Assembly: GCA_018066125.1 (NCBI GenBank)
Contig: JAGHSA010000024.1
Coordinates: forward strand, 1-64,000
DNA from: Candidatus Cryptobacteroides onthequi
Lineage (GTDB): Bacteria; Bacteroidota; Bacteroidia; Bacteroidales; UBA932
DNA: 64,000 bases
Direction of reading: 5' to 3'
The translations under genes and the position numbers were made by a program. Below the pieces are notes generated by a model. That model saw nothing but the letters and a program-made list of their open reading frames with translations. It ran no database searches and was not told where the DNA came from. Below, piece after piece: positions 7,241-15,792 of the stretch. Positions within the stretch are counted from its first letter, which is position 1. Each line of letters opens with the position of its first letter.

Positions 7241-8500
7241 CTAATCTATGAGCACTGGGTTCTCGTCTACCACCCATGGAAGCCCCCATCTGTTCAGAGC
7301 CTCCATATACGGATCCGGATCGAAGTCCTCCACGTTGAATACACCCGGCTTCTTCCAAAGGCCCTTGAGTACCATCATGGTGCCGATCATGGCAGGTACG
7401 CCTGTTGTGTATGATATGGCCTGCGACTCAACCTCTTTGTAACACTCCTGGTGGTCACATACATTGTATATCTTGATGCTGCGCTCCTTGCCGTCCTTGA
7501 TGCCTGTAAAGATGCATCCGATGTTGGTCTTGCCGACTGTTCTCGGACCTAGTGATGCTGGATCAGGGAGGAGAGTCCTGAGGAACTGGATAGGCACAAT
7601 CTCCTGGCCGTTGAACATTACAGGGTCGGTCCTGAGCATGCCGACATTTTCAAGGCACTTCATATGGGTGAGATAACTCTGGCCGAAGGTCATGAAGAAG
7701 CGTATTCTCTTCACGCCTGGGATATTCTTCGCGAGGGACTCTATCTCCTCATGGTGCAGCAGGTACATGTCCTTTTGGCCCACCTGCTCGAATACATATT
7801 CCCTTTTGATCTCCATCGGCTTGGTCTCCACCCAGTGGCCATTCTCCCAATAGGAGCCGTTGGCAGAGACCTCACGGAGATTGATCTCAGGGTTGAAATT
7901 GGTGGCGAAAGGATAGCCGTGGTCACCTCCGTTGCAGTCAAGTATATCTATGGTGTGGATCTCATCGAAGTAGTGCTTGAGAGCATAGGCAGAGAAGACG
8001 CTGGTCACACCAGGGTCGAAGCCAGTACCGAGGAGAGCTGTGATGCCGGCCTCCTTGAATCTGTCCTGATACGCCCACTGCCATGAGTAGTCGAAATATG
8101 CTGTGAAGCCTTTCTCTTTACATCTCTTCTCATAGATTGCGCGCCATACAGGATTCTCGGTATCCTCTGGCTCATAGTTGGCTGAATCGACATAGTCTAC
8201 TCCTGTGGCGAGACATGCGTCCATTATGGTGAGATCCTGATATGGAAGGGCGAGGTTGAGTACGATGTCAGGTTTCACTTCATTGATGAGAGCGACGAGC
8301 TCGTCGACACTGTCTGCATTGACCTTTGCAGTGGTGATGACAGCCTTGGTCTTGCCTTCAAGCTTTGCCTTGAGAGCGTCGCATTTGCTTACCGTACGGC
8401 TTGCAATGCAGATTTCTGTGAAGACTGAATCATTCTGAGCGCATTTCTGGATAGCAACTCCTGCGACACCGCCGCAACCGATTACCAATACTTTTCCCAT
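7241..8500 (-). CDS. Carboxynorspermidine / carboxyspermidine dehydrogenase (saccharopine dehydrogenase family)
   Basis: This 419-residue protein opens with a dinucleotide-binding motif (VLVIGCGGVAGVAIQ, residues 4-18) typical of the saccharopine dehydrogenase fold. The segment DYVDSANYEPEDTENPVW and the Trp/Tyr-rich YSWQWAYQDRF are hallmarks of the carboxynorspermidine synthase branch. The enzyme condenses L-aspartate semialdehyde with a diamine (putrescine, or agmatine in the variant route) using NADPH. It is co-transcribed with the decarboxylase that acts on its product: the stop codon abuts the next start. Confidence 0.88.
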   Translation of the reverse strand: MGKVLVIGCGGVAGVAIQKCAQNDSVFTEICIASRTVSKCDALKAKLEGKTKAVITTAKVNADSVDELVALINEVKPDIVLNLALPYQDLTIMDACLATGVDYVDSANYEPEDTENPVWRAIYEKRCKEKGFTAYFDYSWQWAYQDRFKEAGITALLGTGFDPGVTSVFSAYALKHYFDEIHTIDILDCNGGDHGYPFATNFNPEINLREVSANGSYWENGHWVETKPMEIKREYVFEQVGQKDMYLLHHEEIESLAKNIPGVKRIRFFMTFGQSYLTHMKCLENVGMLRTDPVMFNGQEIVPIQFLRTLLPDPASLGPRTVGKTNIGCIFTGIKDGKERSIKIYNVCDHQECYKEVESQAISYTTGVPAMIGTMMVLKGLWKKPGVFNVEDFDPDPYMEALNRWGLPWVVDENPVLID

Positions 8501-8531
8501 TTTCTTTACTTATGAAATATTTGTTTAAATG

Positions 8532-9389
8532 TTATTTCTGGATAGCGAGAAGCAGTTCTCTAACCACCTTGCAGGCTACCGCTGTGGATACTCCGCTCTG
8601 ATCGTATGATGGACTGAGTTCGTTGACATCGCAGCCGACCACTTGACATCTGGATCCCACAAGCATGACGGCTCTGATGAGATCCATGAAACCTATGCCA
8701 CCAGCCTCCGGGGTACCGGTACCAGGAAAGATAGACGGATCCAGAACGTCAAGATCTATGGTGAAATACACAGGGATCGACCCCAATGCCTCGACAGTTT
8801 CTTCGAGCCCGTCAAGGGTGAACCTGTGCATCTCGGTATGTCCCTCAGCAGCCCATATGAATTCCGGTCGGTCGCCGGATCGTATTCCGAACTGATGAAT
8901 TCGGCCGTCACCGACGAGATCATGGCACCTGCGTATCACGCAGGCATGGGAGAGCTTCACACCCAGATACTCATCCCTCAAGTCTGTATGCGCATCGAGA
9001 TGGATGATGTGCACATCAGGATACCTGGTGTACACCTCCCTGAATGCTCCCAGAGTCACCAGATGCTCACCGCCTATCATAAAAGGCAGCTTGCCATCTT
9101 CAAGTATGGTACGGGTGCGCTCGGATATCTGTTCAAGGGCAATCTCGCTGCTGCCCATGCTGAGCTCGATATCACCGCTGTCGAAGATATCATAGTCGCA
9201 GAGATCCTTGTCCTGATACGGACTGTAGGTTTCAAGTCCATAAGACTCCTGTCTTATCGCACGGCTTCCGAATCTTGTACCAGGCCTGTATGAAGTCGTG
9301 GAATCGAATGGAGCACCGAAGAGTACAATGTGAGAGTCGCAATATGATGCATCACATCCGATGAATGTTTCTATATTTTTGTCCAACAT
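8532..9389 (-). CDS. speB: Agmatinase-like ureohydrolase
   Basis: I start the gene at MLDKNIETF (285 aa). The 48 codons of open frame upstream run into the preceding gene and look unlike the family. Both manganese sites are complete: GGEH with H109, DAHTD with D132/H134/D136, and TIDLDVLDP with D212/D214. The start FGAPFDSTTSYRPGTRFG is typical of agmatinases. It would hydrolyse agmatine to putrescine and urea. In this cluster it could equally act on aminopropylagmatine, which residues visible here do not decide. It lies 4 bp downstream of the speE-like gene. Confidence 0.88.
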   Translation of the reverse strand: MLDKNIETFIGCDASYCDSHIVLFGAPFDSTTSYRPGTRFGSRAIRQESYGLETYSPYQDKDLCDYDIFDSGDIELSMGSSEIALEQISERTRTILEDGKLPFMIGGEHLVTLGAFREVYTRYPDVHIIHLDAHTDLRDEYLGVKLSHACVIRRCHDLVGDGRIHQFGIRSGDRPEFIWAAEGHTEMHRFTLDGLEETVEALGSIPVYFTIDLDVLDPSIFPGTGTPEAGGIGFMDLIRAVMLVGSRCQVVGCDVNELSPSYDQSGVSTAVACKVVRELLLAIQK

Positions 9390-9393
9390 ATAT

Positions 9394-10263
9394 TTAATCC
9401 TTGATTGTCTCCACGTCTCTGAGCGCTCTTTCAACATATGCAGGCAATGCGAAACAGCCCACATGGAGATTGGTTGTATAGTAATCTGTCGCGATACCCA
9501 GGCTGTTCCAGCGATCGGCGTCAAGGTCTGCAACCGGATGATATTTCTTCGAGGCGAAGCCGAAGAGCCAGTATCCTGATGGATATGAAGGTATATGCGC
9601 CTGATAGACGCGGCTGATCGGGAAGTTGTTGAGGATGCGCTTGTGCGCCTTCTGCGTCTCTATGCGATCCTCCTCGTAGAATGGGCTCTGATGCTGGTTG
9701 ACCATGATGCCATCCTTTTTGAGCGCCTTGTAGCAGCTGCCATAGAATTCCCTTGTGAGCAGACTCTCCCCCGGTCCATAGAATCCGGCGGAATCGACGA
9801 TTATCAGGTCGTACTCGTCCTCGATATGACGTATGAAACGGAGAGCGTTATCCGTGTAGAGGTTCACTCGCGGATCATCCAGAGAGGCTGCCACGTCCGG
9901 AAAGAACTTACGGCACGCCTCGATCACGCCGTCATTTATCTCCACAAGGTCTATCCTCTCCACTGATGAATACTTGACCAGTTCGTCTATTACACCGCCA
10001 TCGCCTGCACCGAACACGAGGATGTTTTTGGCATCCCTGTGGACTGCCATCGGCACATGTGCAAGCATCTCGTCATAAATGAATTCATCCCTTTCAGTAA
10101 AAATGATATACCCATCGACAGCGAGTATCCTGCCATACTCCAGAGAGTCGAAGATGTCCACCCTTCCCAGGTCGTTCTCATTGCTGTACAGGTGCTTGTC
10201 AACTTTCAGCGAGAACTTCACATTCTGGGTATGATGTTCTGAAAACCAATACTCCATAGTCAT
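9394..10263 (-). CDS. Spermidine synthase homologue lacking the catalytic Asp
   Basis: The 289-residue protein aligns over its whole length with SpeE. The N-terminal beta domain includes GRILAVDGYIIFTERDEF, the nucleotide-binding loop is VFGAGDGGVIDE (about 83-94), and the C-terminus ends HVGCFALPAYVERAL as in E. coli SpeE. The gatekeeper loop reads DSAGFYGPGESLL (157-169) where SpeE has D-x-[TS]-D-P-x-GP. The catalytic Asp is therefore Gly160 and the Pro is Phe161. No speD (AdoMet decarboxylase) is in the window. I infer that it is either inactive in aminopropyl transfer or uses a different chemistry. It lies 3 bp after the decarboxylase gene. Confidence 0.85.
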   Translation of the reverse strand: MTMEYWFSEHHTQNVKFSLKVDKHLYSNENDLGRVDIFDSLEYGRILAVDGYIIFTERDEFIYDEMLAHVPMAVHRDAKNILVFGAGDGGVIDELVKYSSVERIDLVEINDGVIEACRKFFPDVAASLDDPRVNLYTDNALRFIRHIEDEYDLIIVDSAGFYGPGESLLTREFYGSCYKALKKDGIMVNQHQSPFYEEDRIETQKAHKRILNNFPISRVYQAHIPSYPSGYWLFGFASKKYHPVADLDADRWNSLGIATDYYTTNLHVGCFALPAYVERALRDVETIKD

Positions 10264-10266
10264 CCG

Positions 10267-11724
10267 CTAATAAATTGTCCTCTCTTTGATCACGTTGAGT
10301 CTCTCGCACTTCTCGTCCTCCGGTCCGGTGAGCGAGCATCCCTTCTCCTTCGCATACAGGATATAATCGATGATCTCCTGAGTGATCCTCTCCCCCGGCG
10401 CCAGAATAGGGATTCCCGGAGGGTAGCTCATGACGAATTCCGTGCACACGCGTCCATTTGTCTCACGTATAGGGATCATCTCCTCTTTTGCAGCGTAGAA
10501 TGCCTCCTGAGGAGTAAGCACGACCTGAGGGTTGATGTACTCATGATCGAACAGGCCGGCTCTGTCCTTGCTGTACAGCCTCTTGATGTCGTAGAGAGCG
10601 CTCACGAGCCGCTCCACCTCCCTCATGCGATCGCCGATGGATATATATGCCAGCACGTTGCCGATGTCGCCGAGCTCAAGCTGGATGTCATACTCATCCC
10701 TGAGCAGGTCGTACACCTCGATGCCCGCAAGACCGATGTCAAGGGTGTATACGGTAAGCTTCGTGGTGTCGAAGTCAAACACGCTGTCTCCGTTGATGAG
10801 TTCCTTGCCGTAGGCATAATAGCCGCCTATCTTATTGATTTCCGTCCTCGCATAATCGGCGATGTCCATCACCGAACGGAACAGTTCCTTGCCACGGAGG
10901 GCGAGATTGCGCCTCGAGATATCGAGGCTCGCCATGAGGAGATATGATGCGCTTGTCGTCTGAGTGAGGTTGATCACCTGCCTGACGTATCCATGGCTGA
11001 CGTTCGGGCCAGCGAGAAGGAAAGAGCTCTGTGTGAGGCTTCCACCGCTTTTGTGCATGCTCACGGATGCCATGTCTGCACCGGCAGCCATAGCTGACAC
11101 AGGCATATTTTCGCCGAAATAGAAATGCGTGCCGTGTGCCTCATCGACGAGAACCAATATGTTGTGTGCATGCGCGATCTCTACTATCTTCCTGAGATTG
11201 GAACAGATACCATAATATGTAGGATTGTTGACAAGGATCGCGACCGCATCAGGATTCTCCTCGATCGCCTTCTCGACCTGCGAGATCTTCATTCCCAGAG
11301 CTATACCGAGCTTCTTGTCCACGTCTGGATTGACATAAATAGGAGTGGCACCGTTCACCACAAGGGCATTGATCACGCTTCTGTGGACATTGCGTGGAAG
11401 TATTATCTTCTCTCCAGCCTTACACGCCGTCATCACCATAGCCTGGACGGAAGAGGTGGTGCCTCCAACCATAAGGAACGCAGCAGATGCACCGAACGCA
11501 TCGGCGGCAAGCCTCTCTGCTTCTTTAATAACAGAAATCGGGTGACAGAGATTGTCCAGCGGCTTCATGGAATTCACATCCAGTTCAACGCACTGTTTCC
11601 CGAGCAGTTTTACCAGTTCTGAATTCCCCCTTCCTCTCTTGTGTCCGGGCACATCAAAAGGAACCACACGGTTCCTTCTGAATTCCTCTAGAGCCTCGTA
11701 AACCGGGGCTGTTTCTTGATTCAT
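10267..11724 (-). CDS. speA: Arginine decarboxylase, PLP fold-type I (Orn/Lys/Arg decarboxylase family)
   Basis: This 485-residue protein is the short, wing-less form found in Gram-positives such as B. subtilis SpeA. It has VPFDVPGHKRG near residues 21-31, DEAHGTH (194-200), and the PLP Lys at about 225 in SVSMHKSGGSLTQ. Substrate choice (Arg, Lys or Orn) cannot be proved from sequence, but a neighbouring agmatinase-like gene points to arginine. It is the first gene of the five-gene operon and would supply agmatine. The start at 11724 is the natural one, since the upstream sequence is AT-rich and non-coding. Confidence 0.85.
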   Translation of the reverse strand: MNQETAPVYEALEEFRRNRVVPFDVPGHKRGRGNSELVKLLGKQCVELDVNSMKPLDNLCHPISVIKEAERLAADAFGASAAFLMVGGTTSSVQAMVMTACKAGEKIILPRNVHRSVINALVVNGATPIYVNPDVDKKLGIALGMKISQVEKAIEENPDAVAILVNNPTYYGICSNLRKIVEIAHAHNILVLVDEAHGTHFYFGENMPVSAMAAGADMASVSMHKSGGSLTQSSFLLAGPNVSHGYVRQVINLTQTTSASYLLMASLDISRRNLALRGKELFRSVMDIADYARTEINKIGGYYAYGKELINGDSVFDFDTTKLTVYTLDIGLAGIEVYDLLRDEYDIQLELGDIGNVLAYISIGDRMREVERLVSALYDIKRLYSKDRAGLFDHEYINPQVVLTPQEAFYAAKEEMIPIRETNGRVCTEFVMSYPPGIPILAPGERITQEIIDYILYAKEKGCSLTGPEDEKCERLNVIKERTIY

Positions 11725-12268
11725 CAGCAGAATGAATTAATAAGTCCAACAAAAACTTACCTTCTTGTTATGTACGCCTGTATGAATCGTGGGATGATGG
11801 ATCCTAGAATCGATACAGTCTTAAGAGTCTATATAGCAAATATTTACTTTTACTACTCTATTGAACGCTTTCCAAGTCGGAATGGTTATAAAGTAACCAA
11901 CTTAAAACACGAGCACCGTATTTCAACGGCACAATGCGCGGTATTGGCGCAACATCAATAATAAAATATTTACTGGATACCTCTAAAAAACTATATCGTT
12001 ATCCAATGAGACAAAGTTAATACATTTTTTAGTTATTTTAAGGGAATGAGACAATTTCCTTACTGTTTGTAACAGGCCGCAACATATCTGGGCAGAGGAT
12101 TGGGGCAGGGTGTATCGGCGCAAGCCCTGAATTCTGCCATTGCTATTATACGTTGTTATTTAAATAGAAATCAGGAAGGCCATGATAATGACCTTCCTGA
12201 TATTATGTCAGACGAACTGTAATCGAGAACTAGAGTTCTGTAATGGTGCAAGTAAATAACAGAACCTC
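11725..12268. other. Non-coding gap with an orphan hairpin
   Basis: This AT-rich stretch of about 540 bp contains no gene I would support. It holds an inverted repeat at 12170-12201 (ATCAGGAAGG / CCTTCCTGAT, 12-nt loop) without a U-tract. The promoter of the polyamine operon must lie near 11725-11850, but I found no clear TAnnTTTG box there. Confidence 0.6.
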
Positions 12269-12400
12269 ACTAAAATGTGCGATTTGGACAAAACTGCAAT
12301 GAAAATCTTGTACCTTTGCACCATGTTGATTTCGGTACTTTACCTTCTCCCATGCCTGGTGTCGCTGCTGTGGCTGCTGAGTTTTCTCTTCAGGGTAAAG
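12269..12400 (+). pseudogene. Truncated 5' copy of a membrane AraC regulator with its promoter
   Basis: These 132 bp match the start of the AraC-type gene at 32710-32841 at 127 positions. The match includes the upstream TTTGGACAAA element, the TACCTTTG box (12311-12318), the ATG at 12323 and the first 26 codons (LISVLYLLPCLVSLLW and on to RVK). Homology stops abruptly at 12400; the frame then reads 17 unrelated codons to a stop. It is a recent partial duplication or the remains of a deleted third regulator. The promoter would still fire into 12.4 kb. Confidence 0.85.
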
Positions 12401-12610
12401 GTCTTTTTTAAGTCTTATTGTGCAAAAATGTCAATATGTGCATGCTACCCCTAAGCGCAAAAATTCGCAATTATGCCGTAAATATACGTCAATTATTCCG
12501 AACATACTGCTGATGCGTGTGCGTCTGCCAGCATCCGGCATTCGTAATAACTCACCTGGGTAAATATACATTATTATCTTCCATAATCACTTAGACGGAA
12601 AGATAATAGT

Positions 12611-12676
12611 ATGAGAACCATCGTTCTTGACACCAATTGCCTATTGGCGATACTGCCATCAATAAGTCCATACCAT
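12611..12676 (+). pseudogene. N-terminal remnant of a PIN-domain protein (VapC-like)
   Basis: The frame from the ATG at 12611 reads VLDTNCLLAILP within its first 16 residues, the strand and first catalytic Asp of PIN-domain ribonucleases. After about 22 codons family resemblance ends, and the frame closes within 15 more codons. Directly at this point a transposase C-terminus begins in another frame. The toxin gene was thus cut by a mobile element that itself decayed. Confidence 0.6.
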
Positions 12677-12968
12677 CTCTCTGCTCAAGGGAAAGGACTC
12701 TGTCCACAACATCAGCTCTGATGTAATTGAATCATCATTTGGTTATCTGAAGAGCAGAATGTCCTCTTGTGCAAACCACGGATTTACATCGCTGATACTC
12801 GTCATGCCTCTCCATTTCAAACTGGCTGATTTGGAAGGACGTGCCAAGTTCGACATCCGTGGCCATCTTACAGAAACAAGCCTTACAAAACTTGCGAAAT
12901 GGAAGGTGGAATCACTAATGCCAAACTTGGCAATCAGAAGAAGCATGATGCTTAAAAATGCATCATAA
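12676..12968 (+). pseudogene. C-terminal remnant of a transposase
   Basis: The frame reads SDVIESSFGYLKSRMSS, then FTSLILVMPLHFKLADLEG, then TETSLTKLAKWKVESL, and ends at the stop at 12966-12968. The pattern of an Asp/Glu-containing helix followed by a Thr-Ser-Leu-Ile-Leu core resembles the C-terminus of DDE transposases that end shortly after their last catalytic Glu. No start, upstream catalytic residues or terminal inverted repeats are present, so it is a fragment. I cannot assign the IS family. Confidence 0.5.
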
Positions 12969-13011
12969 TTTTTATTTAACTTGACAGCCTAGGTCTGTCC
13001 CCGTGACACGG

Positions 13012-14520
13012 TTATTCAATGACCAGACGGAGGCTGGAACCTTGGTAGCGGTCTTGTGGTTCATCCCAAGATAAGGTGGCGTCTTTTATGGCCTCGACAG
13101 CGTTGGCAAAATTTTCGTCAGCCACCGTTGAGGTCCAATATTGATGGTTGTCGCGTGGATTTCCAACCCAGGAAGAATATCGGACACCTGTCGCAGGACA
13201 GAAGACTACGCCCTCTGGAAGCTCAGATACTTGGCCTTCAATTGGTTTTCCGGTATAGTCGTCTGGATAGATCACGAAACCTCTAATTCCATTATAATAT
13301 ACATTCGTAGAAAAGCTTCTGTCTTTTCCCTTGCCACCGTTGACTGTTCGTTTCTCAAGCAAATATACCCATTCTGCCAGAGAGAGTGCACGCCAGCCGT
13401 ACTGTGGCTTGCCGTCTACATCCACGCTGAAGGTTTCTCTTGAAGTGGTCTCTGTGGCGTTCGTGAAGAGCTGATCACTTCTGTTAGCACGCTCATCATT
13501 ATAACCAGTAGCATAAGCTACGTAAGGCGAAGTACTCCAGTAGAAATGAGAAACATGGTTTATGTACCACACATTTTTATATTGTTCCTGTTTCTCCTCG
13601 AACTTGAACAACTTACCGTCGTAATACAAGTTGCCCTGTGCGAAGAAAACCTGAGTGACGTGCTTGCCGTCGTCGTTACTTACGCTGAACTTGCCTGGAA
13701 GCGCGCCAGCAGGAACGGCAGATCTGAATTGAGAGCCAGTGATCGTAATTCGGTTAAACGTATTATTCTCGATACAGGCCTTGCAGCCGCTGACCACACA
13801 TTGAGTTCCGTCCATGGCGGTAAACGTGAAGGTCAGGTCCTCATAATCACCGGCAGGCACAAACAGATGGAAGAAGTTGGCCCCAGTACCGAGAGCCACT
13901 CCAGACGTACCTAAATCCAGGGTAATGCCGGCATGGTCAGAAGCCGTGATTTTCGCCTTGCCAGAAGGAGCTACCTCGAACTCGCCGCTCATCGTCTTGC
14001 TGCCATCCTTTATCTCAATGGACTTGAGCACGACGTTCTCCTGCTTGGTGTTGAAAACAACCTGAAGAACAGAACAGAGGCTGTTGAAAGTCAGGTCCTC
14101 CATATTGGAGAAGTAGTCCTTGGTGCAGTACATCGGGATAGCCTGGTTTTCAGTCTGAGTTGCCGGCCAAACCAATTTCCCGTTCTGCATGAGGGTAGAA
14201 GGATAATACGCCTTCACCCGTCTAGTGAAAGTTGCAGTACCGTCCTGCTTGAACTTACCGGTGTTGGTGCCTTCTCCGCTTATCAAGGTGAACGTATCGT
14301 TTGATACGCCTGTTACGCCATCCGTAACGAAGAGTTTGTCGTTTGCACTCCAAACAATGTCATACCGGTCTACCACCGCTGCACGGGTAGCGCTCTTGAG
14401 CTCCTCGCAGAACGCGTTGATGGTCATTGGCACGGAGGACTTGACTTCATGATCGTCGTCTTTCTGACAAGATGTTGCCATGATTCCCATGGCCAACATT
14501 GCAATTGTAATCTTATTCAT
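13012..14520 (-). CDS. Fimbrillin-like lipoprotein with FISUMP-type C-terminal half
   Basis: The 502-residue precursor has a lipobox ending at Cys18 (MLAMGIMATSC) and is probably surface-exposed. Residues 30-280 follow the fimbrillin-like plan (DRYDIVWSANDKLFVTDG, then SLCSVLQVVFNTK). The C-terminal half carries the shared module: VFFAQGNLYYDGKLFKFEEK, then HVSHFYWSTSP, GWRALSLAEWVYLLEKR, and a final YWTSTVADE with LRLVIE. It is the most divergent member of the paralogue set at 13-26 kb. It is the last gene of the operon that begins with the membrane peptide at 15666. Confidence 0.8.
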   Translation of the reverse strand: MNKITIAMLAMGIMATSCQKDDDHEVKSSVPMTINAFCEELKSATRAAVVDRYDIVWSANDKLFVTDGVTGVSNDTFTLISGEGTNTGKFKQDGTATFTRRVKAYYPSTLMQNGKLVWPATQTENQAIPMYCTKDYFSNMEDLTFNSLCSVLQVVFNTKQENVVLKSIEIKDGSKTMSGEFEVAPSGKAKITASDHAGITLDLGTSGVALGTGANFFHLFVPAGDYEDLTFTFTAMDGTQCVVSGCKACIENNTFNRITITGSQFRSAVPAGALPGKFSVSNDDGKHVTQVFFAQGNLYYDGKLFKFEEKQEQYKNVWYINHVSHFYWSTSPYVAYATGYNDERANRSDQLFTNATETTSRETFSVDVDGKPQYGWRALSLAEWVYLLEKRTVNGGKGKDRSFSTNVYYNGIRGFVIYPDDYTGKPIEGQVSELPEGVVFCPATGVRYSSWVGNPRDNHQYWTSTVADENFANAVEAIKDATLSWDEPQDRYQGSSLRLVIE

Positions 14521-14602
14521 TTTCCTTTGCTTAGTTTATAAATTCATTTCTGTTGCAAAACTAAAACGCAGACAATGTGTAATGATTTGTTATTTTGACG
14601 TG

Positions 14603-14953
14603 TTACCTTCTTGTGAAATATAGGGTATTCTCTTCGTCTATTTTTAGACCAAAGCCGTTTGATGTCTCTACAATTGTGGCTGCAGAAACCTTTCCACCAA
14701 GTGCTGGAGTGATCTTGATCTTGTTGTTAGACCTTGTATAATTGAATGTTCCGGCATCTTCCTTCCACATGCTGATAACCTTCATTGTGTTTTCTGTGAT
14801 TGTGAAATCATAGAAGTCTTTGTTATCCAGAACTGATTCACGATTACCGTCATACCTGAATGAACCAGTGATACTGATGATATCTTCCTTTGAGCAAGAT
14901 GATGCCAGTGTAACTATTGTGAGTGCTAGAAGTACGTAGATAATTCTTTTCAT
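14603..14953 (-). CDS. Small lipoprotein, lipocalin-like beta-rich
   Basis: The precursor has 116 residues and a lipobox LASSC ending at Cys20. The rest is short alternating beta-type segments (ITGSFRYDGN, FDFTITENTM-like, FNYTRSNNKIKI) ending ENTLYFTRR. The layout resembles the short 'lipocalin-like' Bacteroidetes lipoproteins, and it shares plan with the 126-aa lipoprotein at 19092. No function can be assigned. Confidence 0.7.
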   Translation of the reverse strand: MKRIIYVLLALTIVTLASSCSKEDIISITGSFRYDGNRESVLDNKDFYDFTITENTMKVISMWKEDAGTFNYTRSNNKIKITPALGGKVSAATIVETSNGFGLKIDEENTLYFTRR

Positions 14954-14984
14954 AAGTGTTGTAAATGTTTAATTAGTATTATTA

Positions 14985-15551
14985 TTACTGTTTTTCTACA
15001 TAAAATCCATAGATGCTGGTGAAGTCAAACTCTCCGAGCTTTGCTGGGCGGAAGATGATGGCATATTCTCCTGGCTCAAAATTGGCGGTGATCTCGAAAG
15101 TGTTGTCTGCTACCATCTCCCATTCGAAATCGATACGCTCCTTTCTTACAGTATTGATTCCTTCGATAGTCCTGCCGCCGTTATAGATGCGCTTTCCGTC
15201 AACGACCTCAAGTGGAACGATTATGATGTTTGCAGGAGTCATGCTCTTGATGAATGGGTCATATTCCTTTGTGGTTTTCTTGATTACCTTTTTGTCTGGG
15301 TTGATGACCATGACTATCTTGTCCACGACCTTCACTTCTGCTGTCTCGCCCTTATACTTGAATTTGGTGTTGCCGATTTCAACTCCGAGAAGGTTGTTTG
15401 ACGAACTGATGGCTGCACCATTAGCATAAGTTAGATGTGTAGCATTCCCATCAATTATGGAATAGATACCTGGAGTGAGGTTTTCGCTCTGTGCTGAGCA
15501 AACCAGTGAGAATGCAAGAACTGAAAGAATAGTTGAAATGATTCGTTTCAT
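14985..15551 (-). CDS. Secreted protein of unknown function
   Basis: I chose the Met at 15551 because it gives a signal peptide MKRIISTILSVLAFSLVCSAQ; the open frame upstream overlaps another gene. The mature part of about 168 residues is beta-rich (LTPGIYSIIDGNATHL at the start, FEPGEYAIIFRPAKLGEFDF near the end). I do not recognise the family. It starts 13 bp after the 33-aa membrane peptide gene, so it is probably the second gene of that operon. Confidence 0.7.
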   Translation of the reverse strand: MKRIISTILSVLAFSLVCSAQSENLTPGIYSIIDGNATHLTYANGAAISSSNNLLGVEIGNTKFKYKGETAEVKVVDKIVMVINPDKKVIKKTTKEYDPFIKSMTPANIIIVPLEVVDGKRIYNGGRTIEGINTVRKERIDFEWEMVADNTFEITANFEPGEYAIIFRPAKLGEFDFTSIYGFYVEKQ

Positions 15552-15564
15552 AGTGTTGTGATTA

Positions 15565-15666
15565 TTAAAACAGGTAAATGATGAATAGAACAATGAATAT
15601 GGCAAAGACCACATATATTATGCGCTGCAAAGTGGCGGCGATCTTTATTCTTTTATTATTATCCAT
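15565..15666 (-). CDS. 33-aa single-pass membrane peptide (copy 1)
   Basis: The short frame encodes MDNNKRIKIAATLQRIIYV followed by a hydrophobic helix to the end (VFAIFIVLFIIYLF). It has a basic, cytoplasmic-type N-terminus and one membrane helix. Translation is supported by conservation: copy 2 at 32496-32600 keeps the RIKIAA-x-x-QR core and the helix at amino-acid level, in the same position divergent from a paralogous regulator. A TACCTTCG box lies 30 bp upstream. Function is unknown; a sensor partner or modulator of the 7-TM regulator is one possibility. Confidence 0.7.
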   Translation of the reverse strand: MDNNKRIKIAATLQRIIYVVFAIFIVLFIIYLF

Positions 15667-15695
15667 ACTCTTTCTATTCTGGTTTTGTTGTGATA

Positions 15696-15703
15696 CGAAG
15701 GTA
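15696..15703 (-). promoter_or_regulatory. Probable -7 box of the lipoprotein operon at 15.6 kb
   Basis: On the minus strand it reads TACCTTCG, one mismatch from TAnnTTTG, at the same place as TACCTTTG in the homologous locus (32626-32633). In both loci a TTTTGTAA-like element lies 25 bp further upstream. Confidence 0.5.
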
Positions 15704-15792
15704 GCAGATAGGAGTGTCCGACTTGTTACAAAACCGCCGTTCATTTTTGTAAGATTTTACGATTTTGTGCTATTCAATCACATCAATGTGTG

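Noticed and set aside
11716..11961. 81-codon open frame on the plus strand upstream of the arginine decarboxylase gene
   Set aside because: It overlaps the decarboxylase start, lacks any family pattern and contains AT-rich low-information sequence; more likely chance.
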